Assembly (NCBI GenBank): GCA_947581865.1
Contig: CANPWA010000024.1
Location: 1-42,477 of the forward strand
Direction of reading: 5' to 3'
From: an uncultured Acetatifactor sp.
GTDB lineage: Bacteria > Bacillota > Clostridia > Lachnospirales > Lachnospiraceae
Length of the DNA stretch: 42,477 bases
A program made the position numbers and the translations under genes. The notes below the pieces were generated by a model. That model was not told the origin of the DNA and did not search any database. It was given only the letters and a program-made list of their open reading frames with translations. Shown here piece after piece: positions 8,959 through 17,880 of this stretch. Every line of letters begins with the position of its first letter. Position 1 is the stretch's first letter.

Positions 8959-10175
8959 GTATGAGATCGTAGATAATTGGAACGGCAGTTTGAGAGCCTT
9001 GTAAGTTTGTAAAGGTGTAAAGCCCTTGCACACATCTTCTCTCGTTGAGCAAGGTTTGAGAGCCTTGTAAGTTTGTAAAGGTGTAAAGCGCTGAATCTCG
9101 ACAATGAAGCCGACAGCATGTTTGAGAGCCTTGTAAGTTTGTAAAGGTGTAAAGCTACGCCGGAAGCAGACAAGCCGCTTGAATCGTTTGAGAGCCTTGT
9201 AAGTTTGTAAAGGTGTAAAGCTGTGGATGCTAATGAGGTTGACGAAACTGGGTTTGAGAGCCTTGTAAGTTTGTAAAGGTGTAAAGCCAATACGAGAGTG
9301 TTGTTGACAAGTTCCTGTTTGAGAGCCTTGTAAGTTTGTAAAGGTGTAAAGCACGCTCCCGGCTGATTGCTGCAACCGCCGGGTTTGAGAGCCTTGTAAG
9401 TTTGTAAAGGTGTAAAGCAACCTTAACAGCACTATCTGCAACCAGCAGGTTTGAGAGCCTTGTAAGTTTGTAAAGGTGTAAAGCATTGCGGCTGTTGAAT
9501 ATTGAACTCCAGCGGTTTGAGAGCCTTGTAAGTTTGTAAAGGTGTAAAGCGTGGGAAACCGCTTGATAGAGATGGAGCTAGTTTGAGAGCCTTGTAAGTT
9601 TGTAAAGGTGTAAAGCACGTTAACGCAATCCAGACGCAGCTTGCACAGTTTGAGAGCCTTGTAAGTTTGTAAAGGTGTAAAGCAAGGGTGCAGTGCTTAA
9701 ACACCAAAACGTGGTTTGAGAGCCTTGTAAGTTTGTAAAGGTGTAAAGCTCACAGTACCCTAGTTCAGTGGCGGACAAGGTTTGAGAGCCTTGTAAGTTT
9801 GTAAAGGTGTAAAGCGAGCAAGCCACTACTGATTCTCATGCAGACGTTTGAGAGCCTTGTAAGTTTGTAAAGGTGTAAAGCAATTCAAACGACAAGTTGT
9901 GAATCCATATGAGTTTGAGAGCCTTGTAAGTTTGTAAAGGTGTAAAGCACAGAGCGACAATCAGCAAGCGACTCGCAAGTTTGAGAGCCTTGTAAGTTTG
10001 TAAAGGTGTAAAGCCTGATAGCATCTCGGAGTAATAATGCGTCGGTTTGAGAGCCTTGTAAGTTTGTAAAGGTGTAAAGCCCCGGTCTCCCAACATTTCG
10101 ACAACGATAGTTTGAGAGCCTTGTAAGTTTGTAAAGGTGTAAAGCGGATATGCGCCATGTAATACGGCTCTTTTT

Positions 10176-10211
10176 GTTTGAGAACCTTGTAAGTTTGTAA
10201 AGGCGTAAAAC
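10176..10211 (+). repeat. Degenerate terminal CRISPR repeat
   Basis: The last repeat has three changes from the consensus: GAGAACC for GAGAGCC, GGCG for GGTG, and a final AAAAC for AAAGC. Degeneration at the leader-distal end is normal for old array ends and fixes array polarity. Confidence 0.93.
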
Positions 10212-10303
10212 TTGATGCGGTAAGCTGCGCAAATAATAGTGCTGCTCGCAGACTCTGCGAAAGGAAAGTACATTGGTGTTTTACGGAAAGGCAGATTACG
10301 AAT

Positions 10304-11047
10304 GTGAAGGAAAGACAGCATTTATTTAACGGATATAGTGTGACCGGTGAAATGTTTGATCTATATCTCGCAATGCAGAACTTAAATCGGGCAACGATAA
10401 AGTATGCCGCTGACAGGATTCAGACCGGAATGAACCTATCGGATATCAAAGAGATGTGCGAAAATTATCTGCTGCAAAATGGCGCCGATTCATTTTGGTA
10501 TTGGGATATTGGCGCTTTTCTTTTTGCCGGAGAGGAAACGACCATTTCCATATCAGGTAAGGAGTACAAAGTAGCAGATAAAAAAATACAGGAAAACGAT
10601 ATTATCACGATCGATCTAAGCCCCCAGAAAAATCACATTTGGGGAGATTATGCCAGAACACTTGTATTTGAGGGTGGCGTTTTATGTCATAAGACAGATA
10701 CGATAAAAAATGACGAATGGCGGAATGGGCTGCAGATGGAAGAATATCTGCATAACACTTTAATTGATGTGGTAACGCCGGATATGACATTTGAGGAATT
10801 ATACCACTACATGAATGCTTTGATTGCGGAACTTGGATTCTTGAACATGGATTTTCTTGGCAATCTCGGACATTCCATTGAAAAAAATAAAAACGACAGA
10901 ATATATATTGAGAAGGGAAATCATAAAAAATTATCCGATGTCAAAATGTTTACCTTTGAACCGCATATCAGCATTCCCAATTCGAAATATGGATATAAGA
11001 GAGAAGATATTTATTATTTTGACAGAGGAAAATTGATTCCGTTATAG
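10304..11047 (+). CDS. M24-family metallopeptidase (creatinase/aminopeptidase fold)
   Basis: A pita-bread-fold hydrolase related to methionine and Xaa-Pro aminopeptidases; the true substrate cannot be told. The 247-residue protein shows the five metal ligands in the family order: Asp in IITIDLSPQ, Asp in WGDYARTL, His in GNLGHSIE, Glu in FTFEPHIS and Glu in KREDIYYF. It lacks the N-terminal creatinase domain, so it is a single-domain form. The start is GTG 10304 with GGAAAGG about 12 bases before it. It follows the CRISPR array by 92 bases and is A+T-rich, more like csn2 than like the valS region, so it may have arrived with the CRISPR block. Confidence 0.8.
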   Translation: MKERQHLFNGYSVTGEMFDLYLAMQNLNRATIKYAADRIQTGMNLSDIKEMCENYLLQNGADSFWYWDIGAFLFAGEETTISISGKEYKVADKKIQENDIITIDLSPQKNHIWGDYARTLVFEGGVLCHKTDTIKNDEWRNGLQMEEYLHNTLIDVVTPDMTFEELYHYMNALIAELGFLNMDFLGNLGHSIEKNKNDRIYIEKGNHKKLSDVKMFTFEPHISIPNSKYGYKREDIYYFDRGKLIPL

Positions 11048-11091
11048 ACTGCATAGAGGAAACCAAGAACCGATATGATAAGGAGACAAAC

Positions 11092-11244
11092 ATGACTGAC
11101 CGGAGAGAAGTGATCGATTCCTGCCCGGCGTATCATCTCAACAAGGAACATTGGTGTTCGGCCATTTTGGATGGAACCGTGCCGGAGGATGTGGTGAAAA
11201 GACTGATCGGTGAGAGTTATGATCGGACATCCGATTCCCCTTGA
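11092..11244 (+). pseudogene. MmcQ/YjbR-like C-terminal fragment (50 residues)
   Basis: A 50-codon frame with a good ribosome site (AAGGAG six bases before ATG 11092). Its middle, PAYHLNKEHWCSAILDGTVP, resembles the C-terminal part of MmcQ/YjbR-type proteins (HMNK.HW...LLDGSVPD). Those proteins are about 110-120 residues, so some 60-70 N-terminal residues are missing and the first ten codons here are not homologous. Its stop overlaps the -35 box of the next promoter. It could be a translated remnant; a function is unlikely. Confidence 0.55.
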
Positions 11245-11269
11245 CAAATTCTCTTTCATCCCCTATAGT
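11241..11269 (+). promoter_or_regulatory. Sigma-A promoter of the valS T-box leader
   Basis: A perfect TTGACA at 11241-11246, a 17-base spacer and TATAGT at 11264-11269. Transcription should start near 11276, giving a leader of about 500 bases before valS. Confidence 0.85.
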
Positions 11270-11275
11270 ATCAAT

Positions 11276-11701
11276 AGATTTATCAGTCAAAAGGCTGTGA
11301 CGGAGAGGAGTACGCATTGCTCACTGCCAGAGAGAGCGGCTGCGTCTGTGGTTCGGCAAAAGCAGATATCCGCCCGGGGTTTCCCGCGGATCTGACAAAA
11401 GCCGGCGCGTCAGACTGCGCTGAAAGGCTGCTTGAGGGAAAGAATGCGGAAGGTGGCTCCCGAGCCGGAGTACCCAAAGGAAAGCGAAGCCGGACGGCAG
11501 AGTTTCCCGGTAGGCATTCCCGAATTGTCCCCGTTACCGGACAGCGCCCAAGGACAGACTGCGGGGATCTGCTCCCGGCAGGGAGACGCGCTGTGAGAGA
11601 TCTGTCCGGGAGGCAGCGCCAAGGCAGGCATATGCCTGCGAACAGAGGTGGTACCGCGTTACTGACGCCCTTTGCAGAGGAATCTGCACAGGGCGTTTTT
11701 T
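11276..11701 (+). promoter_or_regulatory. T-box riboswitch leader upstream of valS
   Basis: A long untranslated leader that would sense uncharged tRNA-Val and allow read-through into valS. Seen directly: the AGAGAG stretch of stem I at about 11330-11335, the conserved T-box sequence AGGTGGTACCGCG at 11646-11658, and a terminator hairpin right after it. The anti-terminator would form by pairing of the T-box bulge with the tRNA end. I could not place the valine specifier codon with confidence. Gene context (valS next) supports tRNA-Val. Confidence 0.9.
11665..11701 (+). terminator. T-box-controlled intrinsic terminator
   Basis: ACGCCCTTTGCAGA (11665-11678) pairs with TCTGCACAGGGCGT (11683-11696) over a GGAA loop with one mismatch, followed by a six-T run. 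It lies seven bases after the T-box sequence, the standard arrangement. Confidence 0.92.
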
Positions 11702-11776
11702 GATGTGGAGATCCGGCACGGAACTTTTTTGGCAGGAGATTCCGCCGCCGGCATGTTTTATCAGGAGGAAAATAAA

Positions 11777-14461
11777 ATGGGCAAAGAGCTTGCAAAAACT
11801 TATGATCCCAAGGGCCTGGAGGACAGGCTGTATCAGAAATGGCTGGACAAAAAGTATTTTCACGCCGAGGTGGACCCTTCCAGGACCCCCTTTACCATCG
11901 TGATCCCGCCCCCCAATATCACCGGGCAGCTTCATATGGGACATGCCCTGGACAACACCATGCAGGACATTCTGATCCGCTATAAACGTATGCAGGGATA
12001 CAACGCCCTGTGGCAGCCGGGCACCGACCATGCCAGCATCGCCACGGAGGTGAAGATCATCGAGAAACTGAAGGAGGAGGGCATCGACAAGCATGACCTG
12101 GGGCGCGAGAAATTTCTGGAGCGCGCCTGGGACTGGAAGAAGGAATACGGAGGACGTATCATCTCCCAGCTCAAGAAACTGGGGTCTTCCTGCGACTGGG
12201 ACAGGGAGCGCTTCACCATGGATGAGGGCTGCAACAAGGCTGTCACGGAAGTGTTTGTGAAGATGCACGAGAAGGGTTATATCTACAAGGGCGCCCGGAT
12301 CATCAACTGGTGTCCCGTGTGCAACACTTCCATCTCCGACGCGGAGGTGGAGTACCAGGAGCAGGCAGGGCATTTTTGGCATATCAAATATCCGCTGATC
12401 AATGAGGACGGCACGGTGAGCGACACGGAATTTCTGACGTTTGCCACCACCCGGCCCGAGACCATGCTGGGCGATACCGCCGTGGCGATCCATCCCGACG
12501 ACGAGCGTTACCGGCATCTGATCGGCAGAAAGGTGATGCTGCCCATCATGAACCGGGAGATCCCCATTGTCACCGACACCTATGTGGACAGGGAGTTCGG
12601 TACGGGTGTGGTAAAGATCACCCCCGCCCATGACCCCAATGACTTCGAGGTGGGAAAGCGTCATGATCTGCCCGTGATCAATGTGATGAACGACGACGCC
12701 ACCATCAATGAAAACGGCGGCAGATATGCGGGCATGGACCGTTATGAGGCGAGAAAAGCCATCGTGGAGGAACTGAAAGCGCAGGGGCTTTTGGTCAAGA
12801 TCGAGGATTATTCCCATAATGTGGGCACCCATGACCGCTGCAAGACCACCATTGAGCCTCTGGTGAAGGAGCAGTGGTTCGTGAAGATGGATGAGCTGAT
12901 CAAACCTGCGGTGGAGGCGGTGAGATCCGGGGAGATCAGGCTGATCCCCGAGCGCATGGAGAAGACGTATTTCAACTGGACGGACAATATCCGCGACTGG
13001 TGTATCAGCCGTCAGCTCTGGTGGGGGCACAGGATCCCCGCGTACTACTGTGACGAGTGCGGGGAAGTGATCGTGGCGAAGGAGCAGCCCGGGGTATGCC
13101 CGAAATGCGGCTGCACTCATTTCACCCAGGACCCCGACACGCTGGATACCTGGTTTTCCTCCGCCCTGTGGCCCTTTGAGACGCTGGGCTGGCCCGAGAT
13201 GACCGAGGATCTGAAATATTTTTATCCCACCGATGTGCTGGTGACGGGCTATGACATCATTTTCTTCTGGGTGATCCGCATGATCTTCTCCGGTTATGAG
13301 CAGATGGGGGAGAAACCCTTTAAGACGGTGTTGTTCCACGGGCTGGTGCGGGACAGCCAGGGGCGCAAGATGTCCAAGTCTCTGGGCAACGGCATCGATC
13401 CCTTAGAGATCATCGAGCAGTACGGAGCGGACGCTCTGCGCCTGACGCTGATCACCGGAAACGCTCCCGGCAACGATATGAGATTCTATTATGAGAGAGT
13501 GGAAAACTCCCGGAATTTTGCCAACAAAGTGTGGAATGCCTCCCGCTTTATCCTGATGAACATGGAGCAGATGCGGGAGAGATCCGGCAGAGACGTCACG
13601 TCTCCCGCCCCGGAAGATCTTCAGCCGGTGGACAAATGGATCCTGTCAAAACTCAACACGCTGGTGAAGGATGTCACGGACAATATGGAGAATTTTGAGC
13701 TGGGCATCGCGGTGCAGAAAGTCTATGACTTTATCTGGGACGAATTCTGCGACTGGTATATCGAGATGGTGAAGCCCCGCCTCTACAATACGGACGACAA
13801 GACGAGCCAGAACGCGGCGCTGTGGACCTTAAAGACCGTGCTGATCGATGCGCTGAAGCTTCTGCATCCCTTTATGCCCTTCATCACCGAGGAGATCTTC
13901 TGCACCCTGCAGAGCGAGGAGGAGACCATCATGCTCAGCTCCTGGCCCGTCTATAACGGAGAGAGGAATTTCGCGAAGGAGGAGAAGGACATTGAGACCA
14001 TCAAGGAGGCTGTCCGGGGCATCCGCAATATCCGCAGCGAGATGAATGTGGCGCCCTCCCGCAAGGCGGCGGTCTATGTGGTCAGCGGGGAGGAGGATAT
14101 TCGGAACACCTTCACGGAAGGAAAGCTGTTCTTTGCCTCCCTTGCATACGCCGGGGAAGTGACTGTGCAGAAGGACAAGACAGGCATTGCCCAGGACGCG
14201 GTGTCCGTGGTGATCCCGGGAGCCACGCTCTACATTCCCTTCGCGGAGCTGGTGGACATCGCCCAGGAGATCGAGCGTCTCACGAAGGAGAAGAAGCGGC
14301 TGGAAGGCGAGCTTGCCCGCGTCAACGGTATGCTTTCCAATGAAAACTTCCTTTCCAGAGCCCCGGAGAGCAAGATCGCCCAGGAGCGGGAGAAGCTGGA
14401 GAAATACACACAGATGATGAATCAGGTGACCGGGCGGCTGGAACAGCTTGGCAGTCTGTGA
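11777..14461 (+). CDS. valS: Valyl-tRNA synthetase
   Basis: Class I aminoacyl-tRNA synthetase that charges tRNA-Val in the cytoplasm and edits mischarged threonine. The 894-residue length is normal. HIGH appears as HMGH at residues 53-56 inside [15 protein letters not shown], and KMSKS at 531-535 inside [11 protein letters not shown]. The segment between them contains the inserted editing (CP1) domain, with the TTRPET motif. The last ~70 residues are a charged coiled coil, the valine-enzyme tRNA arm. An upstream in-frame extension to 11672 lies in the terminator; ATG 11777 has AGGAGG at 11763-11768 and is the real start. Control is by the T-box leader. folC follows after 21 bases, so they are probably co-transcribed. 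Confidence 0.98.
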   Translation: MGKELAKTYDPKGLEDRLYQKWLDKKYFHAEVDPSRTPFTIVIPPPNITGQLHMGHALDNTMQDILIRYKRMQGYNALWQPGTDHASIATEVKIIEKLKEEGIDKHDLGREKFLERAWDWKKEYGGRIISQLKKLGSSCDWDRERFTMDEGCNKAVTEVFVKMHEKGYIYKGARIINWCPVCNTSISDAEVEYQEQAGHFWHIKYPLINEDGTVSDTEFLTFATTRPETMLGDTAVAIHPDDERYRHLIGRKVMLPIMNREIPIVTDTYVDREFGTGVVKITPAHDPNDFEVGKRHDLPVINVMNDDATINENGGRYAGMDRYEARKAIVEELKAQGLLVKIEDYSHNVGTHDRCKTTIEPLVKEQWFVKMDELIKPAVEAVRSGEIRLIPERMEKTYFNWTDNIRDWCISRQLWWGHRIPAYYCDECGEVIVAKEQPGVCPKCGCTHFTQDPDTLDTWFSSALWPFETLGWPEMTEDLKYFYPTDVLVTGYDIIFFWVIRMIFSGYEQMGEKPFKTVLFHGLVRDSQGRKMSKSLGNGIDPLEIIEQYGADALRLTLITGNAPGNDMRFYYERVENSRNFANKVWNASRFILMNMEQMRERSGRDVTSPAPEDLQPVDKWILSKLNTLVKDVTDNMENFELGIAVQKVYDFIWDEFCDWYIEMVKPRLYNTDDKTSQNAALWTLKTVLIDALKLLHPFMPFITEEIFCTLQSEEETIMLSSWPVYNGERNFAKEEKDIETIKEAVRGIRNIRSEMNVAPSRKAAVYVVSGEEDIRNTFTEGKLFFASLAYAGEVTVQKDKTGIAQDAVSVVIPGATLYIPFAELVDIAQEIERLTKEKKRLEGELARVNGMLSNENFLSRAPESKIAQEREKLEKYTQMMNQVTGRLEQLGSL

Positions 14462-14482
14462 GAGACGACGGAGGCGTACCTT

Positions 14483-15853
14483 TTGAAAAAGCAACCCATC
14501 AGCACCTTTGAAGCGGCGGTGGAGTATCTCTGCGACATGCCCCGTTTTACAAGCAAAAATACTTTGGAGGATACCCGGGCGCAGCTGGCGCGCCTGGGGG
14601 CGCCGGATCAGAGGATCCGGAATATCGTTCATGTGGCAGGCACAAACGGAAAGGGTTCCGTCTGTGCCTATCTGCATTCTGTTTTTTCCCGGGCGGGGTA
14701 TCGCGCGGCGATGTTTACCTCCCCCCATCTGACGGACATACGGGAACGGTTCCGGATCGGTGCCGGTCTGATCTCCAGGGAGGATTTTCTGAAATATTTC
14801 CTGCAGGTTTACGACAGCCTGGACTGGGAAACGCTGGAGCGTGGGGAAGGATATCATCCCACCTTTTTTGAGTACCTGTTTTTGATGGCGATGCTGTACT
14901 TTTCCAAAGAGCAGCCGGATTACTGCATTCTGGAGACAGGGCTCGGAGGGCGGCTGGACGCCACCAACGCGGTGTCCCACAAGGAGCTGGCAGTGATCAC
15001 CCGCATCGGTCTGGATCACACGGAGTATCTGGGAGCCACGCTGGAGGAGATCGCGGGGGAGAAGGCAGGGATCCTTCAGAAGGGTGTCCCCTTTGTGTAC
15101 TGTGACGAGGTGGAGGAAGCCTCCGCGGTATTTGTAAAACGGGCGCGGGATTTGGAGACAGAAGGGTATCCCGTGTCGAAAAAGGACTACGCATTCCTCA
15201 AATTTCAAAATAAAACCATTGATTTTTCCTTGCATACTCGTTATTATGGTTATATTGGAGTAACTCTGCACACCATAGCCCGCTATCAGATGGAAAATGC
15301 TGCCATAGCGGCGCGCGCGGCGGAGGTGCTCTGCGGTGGTGATAAGATCACCGCGGCTATCCTTCAGGAGGGGCTGGCCCGGGCGTCCTGGCAGGGGCGG
15401 ATGGAAGAGATCCTGCCGGAGGTATATGTGGACGGAGCCCACAATGCGGACGGTATCCGGGCGTTTCTGGACACGGTGCGGGAGGATGGCTGTGAAGAGA
15501 GAGGGCAGAGGCGGGCTCTGCTTTTCAGTGTGGTACAGGATAAAGACTATGAGACCATGGCGGCACAGGTTGTACAGTCGGGATGTTTTGAGCGGTTTTA
15601 TGTGGCGGCCATGGAGACAAAGCGGGCGGCAAGCCTTGCGAGTCTGAAGATACTCTGGCAGAAGGAGCAGCGGAAAGCGGCGGAAAGATCCGGCAGGGAG
15701 GCGTCCTCTTTGGAAACGGCTGTGTTCTGCCGGGATGTAGGGACAGCGTTTCGGCGCGCTCTGTCGGAACAGACCAATGATCGCATTTATATTGCGGGCA
15801 GCCTGTATCTTGTCGGAGAGATAAAGGAGTTGTTAGGGCATGATAAATTTTGA
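14483..15853 (+). CDS. folC: Folylpolyglutamate synthase / dihydrofolate synthase
   Basis: Adds glutamate to folates (and to dihydropteroate in bifunctional forms) using ATP, a Mur-ligase-type reaction. The 456-residue product has the P-loop AGTNGKGSV near residues 52-60, then TSPHL and DIRERFRI, and later LGLDHT-like and DGAHN motifs (IGLDHTEYLG; VDGAHNADGI), all family hallmarks. The start is TTG 14483, with GGAGG eight bases upstream. It sits directly behind valS, a common pairing in Clostridia, and its end overlaps the next small gene by 14 bases. Confidence 0.95.
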   Translation: MKKQPISTFEAAVEYLCDMPRFTSKNTLEDTRAQLARLGAPDQRIRNIVHVAGTNGKGSVCAYLHSVFSRAGYRAAMFTSPHLTDIRERFRIGAGLISREDFLKYFLQVYDSLDWETLERGEGYHPTFFEYLFLMAMLYFSKEQPDYCILETGLGGRLDATNAVSHKELAVITRIGLDHTEYLGATLEEIAGEKAGILQKGVPFVYCDEVEEASAVFVKRARDLETEGYPVSKKDYAFLKFQNKTIDFSLHTRYYGYIGVTLHTIARYQMENAAIAARAAEVLCGGDKITAAILQEGLARASWQGRMEEILPEVYVDGAHNADGIRAFLDTVREDGCEERGQRRALLFSVVQDKDYETMAAQVVQSGCFERFYVAAMETKRAASLASLKILWQKEQRKAAERSGREASSLETAVFCRDVGTAFRRALSEQTNDRIYIAGSLYLVGEIKELLGHDKF

Positions 15854-15989
15854 GGAAGAACTGAAGAAATTCCATCCCAGTCTTGAGGTGGAGGATGCTG
15901 AGGAGGCAATTTACAATCAGGATCTGACAGATATGGCGGATCTTTTGGTGAAGATGATACAGGAATCAGGGGAAAAGACAGACGCATAA
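15840..15989 (+). CDS. Small acidic protein, 49 residues, unknown function
   Basis: An open frame from ATG 15840 to TAA 15987-15989, starting inside the end of folC. The protein is strongly acidic in its first half (FEEELKKF, EVEDAEEAIY) and then has DLTDMADLLVKMIQE, an amphipathic helix. GGAG lies upstream in the folC coding region and GGAGG follows the stop as the ribosome site of the next gene. The tight overlap on both sides argues that it is translated. I do not recognise the family. Confidence 0.6.
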   Translation: MINFEEELKKFHPSLEVEDAEEAIYNQDLTDMADLLVKMIQESGEKTDA

Positions 15990-16002
15990 CGGAGGAAAAA
16001 CC

Positions 16003-17418
16003 ATGTTTTGTTATCATTGCGGCGCACAGCTGTCGGAACAGCATGATTTTTGCACGGCCTGTGGAGCGGATGTCCATCTTTACAAGAAGATCATGTATGT
16101 GTCCAACCGGTTTTACAATGAAGGGCTGGAGAGGGCGGGTGTCAGGGATCTTTCCGGTGCCGTTGTCAGTCTGCGTCAGAGCTTAAAATTCAATAAAAGT
16201 AATGTGGATGCCAGGAATCTTCTGGGTCTTGTGTATTTTGAGACCGGAGAGGTGGTGGCGGCGATGAGCGAGTGGGTCATCAGCAAGAATATGCGCCCGG
16301 AGCGCAATATCGCCGACGACTATATCGGTATGCTGCAGTCCAATGCCACCCGGCTGGATTCCATCAATCAGACCATCAAGAAATACAATCAGGCATATGC
16401 CTACTGTGTCCAGGAGAGCCGGGATCTGGCAGTGATCCAGCTCAAAAAGGTATTGTCCTTAAATCCGAAATTCGTCAGGGCGCATCTTTTGCTCGCGCTG
16501 CTCTACATGGACAGCGAACAGTGGGAGAAAGCACAGAGAGAACTGAAAAAATGTCTTGATATCGACCGGAATAATACGCAGGCGCTCCGCTATCTCAAAG
16601 AGGTGGAGCTGATGCTCCAGCCGGACGAGAGCATCCGGCAGCCCGCGAAGCACAGGAAGGATGAATCCGTGCGCTATCAGAGCGACAATGAGATCATCAT
16701 CCAGCCCATGAACGTGAAGGAGCCCAAGGGAAGCGGCGCGTCAACACTCTTAAATGTGGGGATCGGTCTGATCATCGGGCTGGCGGCATGTTATTTCCTG
16801 GTGGTGCCCGCCAGGGTGGCCGACACCAGGAACGAGATGAAGAAGACTATCCTGGAGATTGGCAATCAGTCGGATGCCAAGACCAGTACGATCCAACAGC
16901 TGGAATTGCAGGTGGAGAAGCTGCAGGAAGAGAATGACAGCTTAAACGGTACACTGGAGGGATATGTGGGTGAGGACGGCACGCTGGTTACCATTGATAA
17001 CCTCCTGGATGCGGCATCCATCTATCTGGAGACACAGAATCTACAGGATACTGCGGTCCGCCTGGAAACGATCGCTTCCAGCGTGAACGTGGAGGAGACC
17101 TCCGAGGCCTTTCAGAAACTCTACAATCTGCTTCTGACCACCATAGGACCGGAGCTTGCGGTTACCTATTACAATGACGGGGTGACATCCTACAGAAACG
17201 GTGATTATGCTGCGGCGGTGGAGTTGTTTACCAAGGCGGTATACTATGATTCCGCCAACGTGGAACCGTTGTATTATCTTGGACAGGCATACCGACAGAA
17301 TGATGACAGGGAAAATGCCATCGCTGCCTATCAGAAGGTGGTGGAGCTGTTCCCCGATACACAGAATGCCGCCAGTGCTAAGCGGCATATAGAGGATCTG
17401 GAACAGACCGCCGATTAA
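16003..17418 (+). CDS. Zinc-ribbon, TPR-repeat membrane protein
   Basis: A 471-residue protein. Residues 1-25 form a zinc ribbon (CYHCGAQ and CTACGAD, two CxxC pairs). Then come TPR-like helical repeats (about 30-210, for example ARNLLGLVYFETGEVVAA), one transmembrane helix near 245-270 (LLNVGIGLIIGLAACYFLVV), a coiled coil (IQQLELQVEKLQEENDSLNG), and two more TPRs at the C-terminus (YYNDGVTSYRNGDYAAAVEL). The topology suggests cytoplasmic zinc and TPR parts and external C-terminal TPRs, a scaffold in the envelope. It has a GGAGG site at 15990. The exact role is unknown. A terminator follows. Confidence 0.8.
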   Translation: MFCYHCGAQLSEQHDFCTACGADVHLYKKIMYVSNRFYNEGLERAGVRDLSGAVVSLRQSLKFNKSNVDARNLLGLVYFETGEVVAAMSEWVISKNMRPERNIADDYIGMLQSNATRLDSINQTIKKYNQAYAYCVQESRDLAVIQLKKVLSLNPKFVRAHLLLALLYMDSEQWEKAQRELKKCLDIDRNNTQALRYLKEVELMLQPDESIRQPAKHRKDESVRYQSDNEIIIQPMNVKEPKGSGASTLLNVGIGLIIGLAACYFLVVPARVADTRNEMKKTILEIGNQSDAKTSTIQQLELQVEKLQEENDSLNGTLEGYVGEDGTLVTIDNLLDAASIYLETQNLQDTAVRLETIASSVNVEETSEAFQKLYNLLLTTIGPELAVTYYNDGVTSYRNGDYAAAVELFTKAVYYDSANVEPLYYLGQAYRQNDDRENAIAAYQKVVELFPDTQNAASAKRHIEDLEQTAD

Positions 17419-17465
17419 CGGTGCGGATGTTTTCGTAATCTGCCAAAGCATACTTTTACGAAAGA

Positions 17466-17501
17466 AAAGAACCTGTAACGGAAGTTTACAGGTTCTTTTT
17501 T
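17466..17501 (+). terminator. Intrinsic terminator between the TPR gene and spoIIA
   Basis: AAAGAACCTGTAA (17466-17478) pairs perfectly with TTACAGGTTCTTT (17486-17498) over a seven-base loop, ending in a T-run to 17501. It separates the folC/TPR transcript from the sporulation operon. Confidence 0.93.
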
Positions 17502-17574
17502 GTGGCGATGAAACGGGTGCGGTTTTGTTGTCATGGGGATATCGTACAATTGTGTAGAAGGAGAAAAAGGGACA

Positions 17575-17880
17575 ATGGAAGATTTTCAGATTATTGACAA
17601 CTGTCTGATGGTCCGGCTTCCGGAGGAGGTGGACCATTACAGGGCGGCGTACATCTGTGAAAATGCGGACAGGTTTATTCTGCAGGAGAATGTAGCGCAT
17701 GTGGTTTTTGATTTTGAGGACACACGGTTTATGGACTCTTCAGGCATCGGGATCATCATGGGGAGATATCGCAAGATCGCCTGTTTTGGGGGAAGAGTTT
17801 ACGCCATTCATGTAGACAGCCAGATTCAGCGGATGTTTGCCATGGCGGGGCTGAATAAAATCGTGGAGGTGCTGGCATGA
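17575..17880 (+). CDS. spoIIAA: Anti-sigma F factor antagonist SpoIIAA
   Basis: STAS-domain protein that, when unphosphorylated, binds SpoIIAB and frees sigma F in the forespore. It is 101 residues, somewhat shorter than in Bacillus. The FMDSSGIGIIMGRY segment (residues 52-65) carries the serine that SpoIIAB phosphorylates. ATG 17575 is chosen because the product then begins like other SpoIIAA proteins and AAAGG lies just upstream; an upstream TTG-type extension to 17533 covers the ribosome-site region. It overlaps spoIIAB by four bases (ATGA). Confidence 0.93.
   Translation: MEDFQIIDNCLMVRLPEEVDHYRAAYICENADRFILQENVAHVVFDFEDTRFMDSSGIGIIMGRYRKIACFGGRVYAIHVDSQIQRMFAMAGLNKIVEVLA

Larger units (their letters stand above)
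6160..10211 (+). CRISPR. CRISPR array, 62 repeats and 61 spacers
   Basis: Repeats of 36 bases begin GTTTGAGAGCC and end GGTGTAAAGC. Repeat starts were read one by one from 6160 to 10176, giving 62 repeats. Spacers are mostly 30 bases, with 29- and 31-base exceptions (for example 6857-6885 and 6328-6358). Only two repeats differ visibly: a 28-base one at 8931-8958 and the degenerate terminal one at 10176-10211. Repeat orientation, cas gene order and the terminal degeneracy all agree on transcription left to right, newest spacers at the left. Many spacers read as open protein-coding frames, as expected for phage genes. Confidence 0.99.

Noticed and set aside
7252..9185. Shared 10-base AAGCCGCTTG in spacers 7252-7281 and 9156-9185
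   Set aside because: Frames and flanks differ; among 61 spacers a 10-base match is near chance.
6080..10321. Many minus-strand open frames with repeated FTPLQTYKALK, LYTFTNLQGSQT or LHLYKLTRLSN units
   Set aside because: They are the CRISPR repeats read backwards; the usual 66-base unit is a multiple of three, so frames stay open by arithmetic, not because of a repeat protein.
11534..13339. A 601-codon minus-strand frame opposite valS
   Set aside because: Codon-position shadow of the real gene; no ribosome site, motifs or sensible composition.
13829..15442. A 537-codon minus-strand frame across valS and folC
   Set aside because: It spans two well-supported genes on the other strand and shows no domain.
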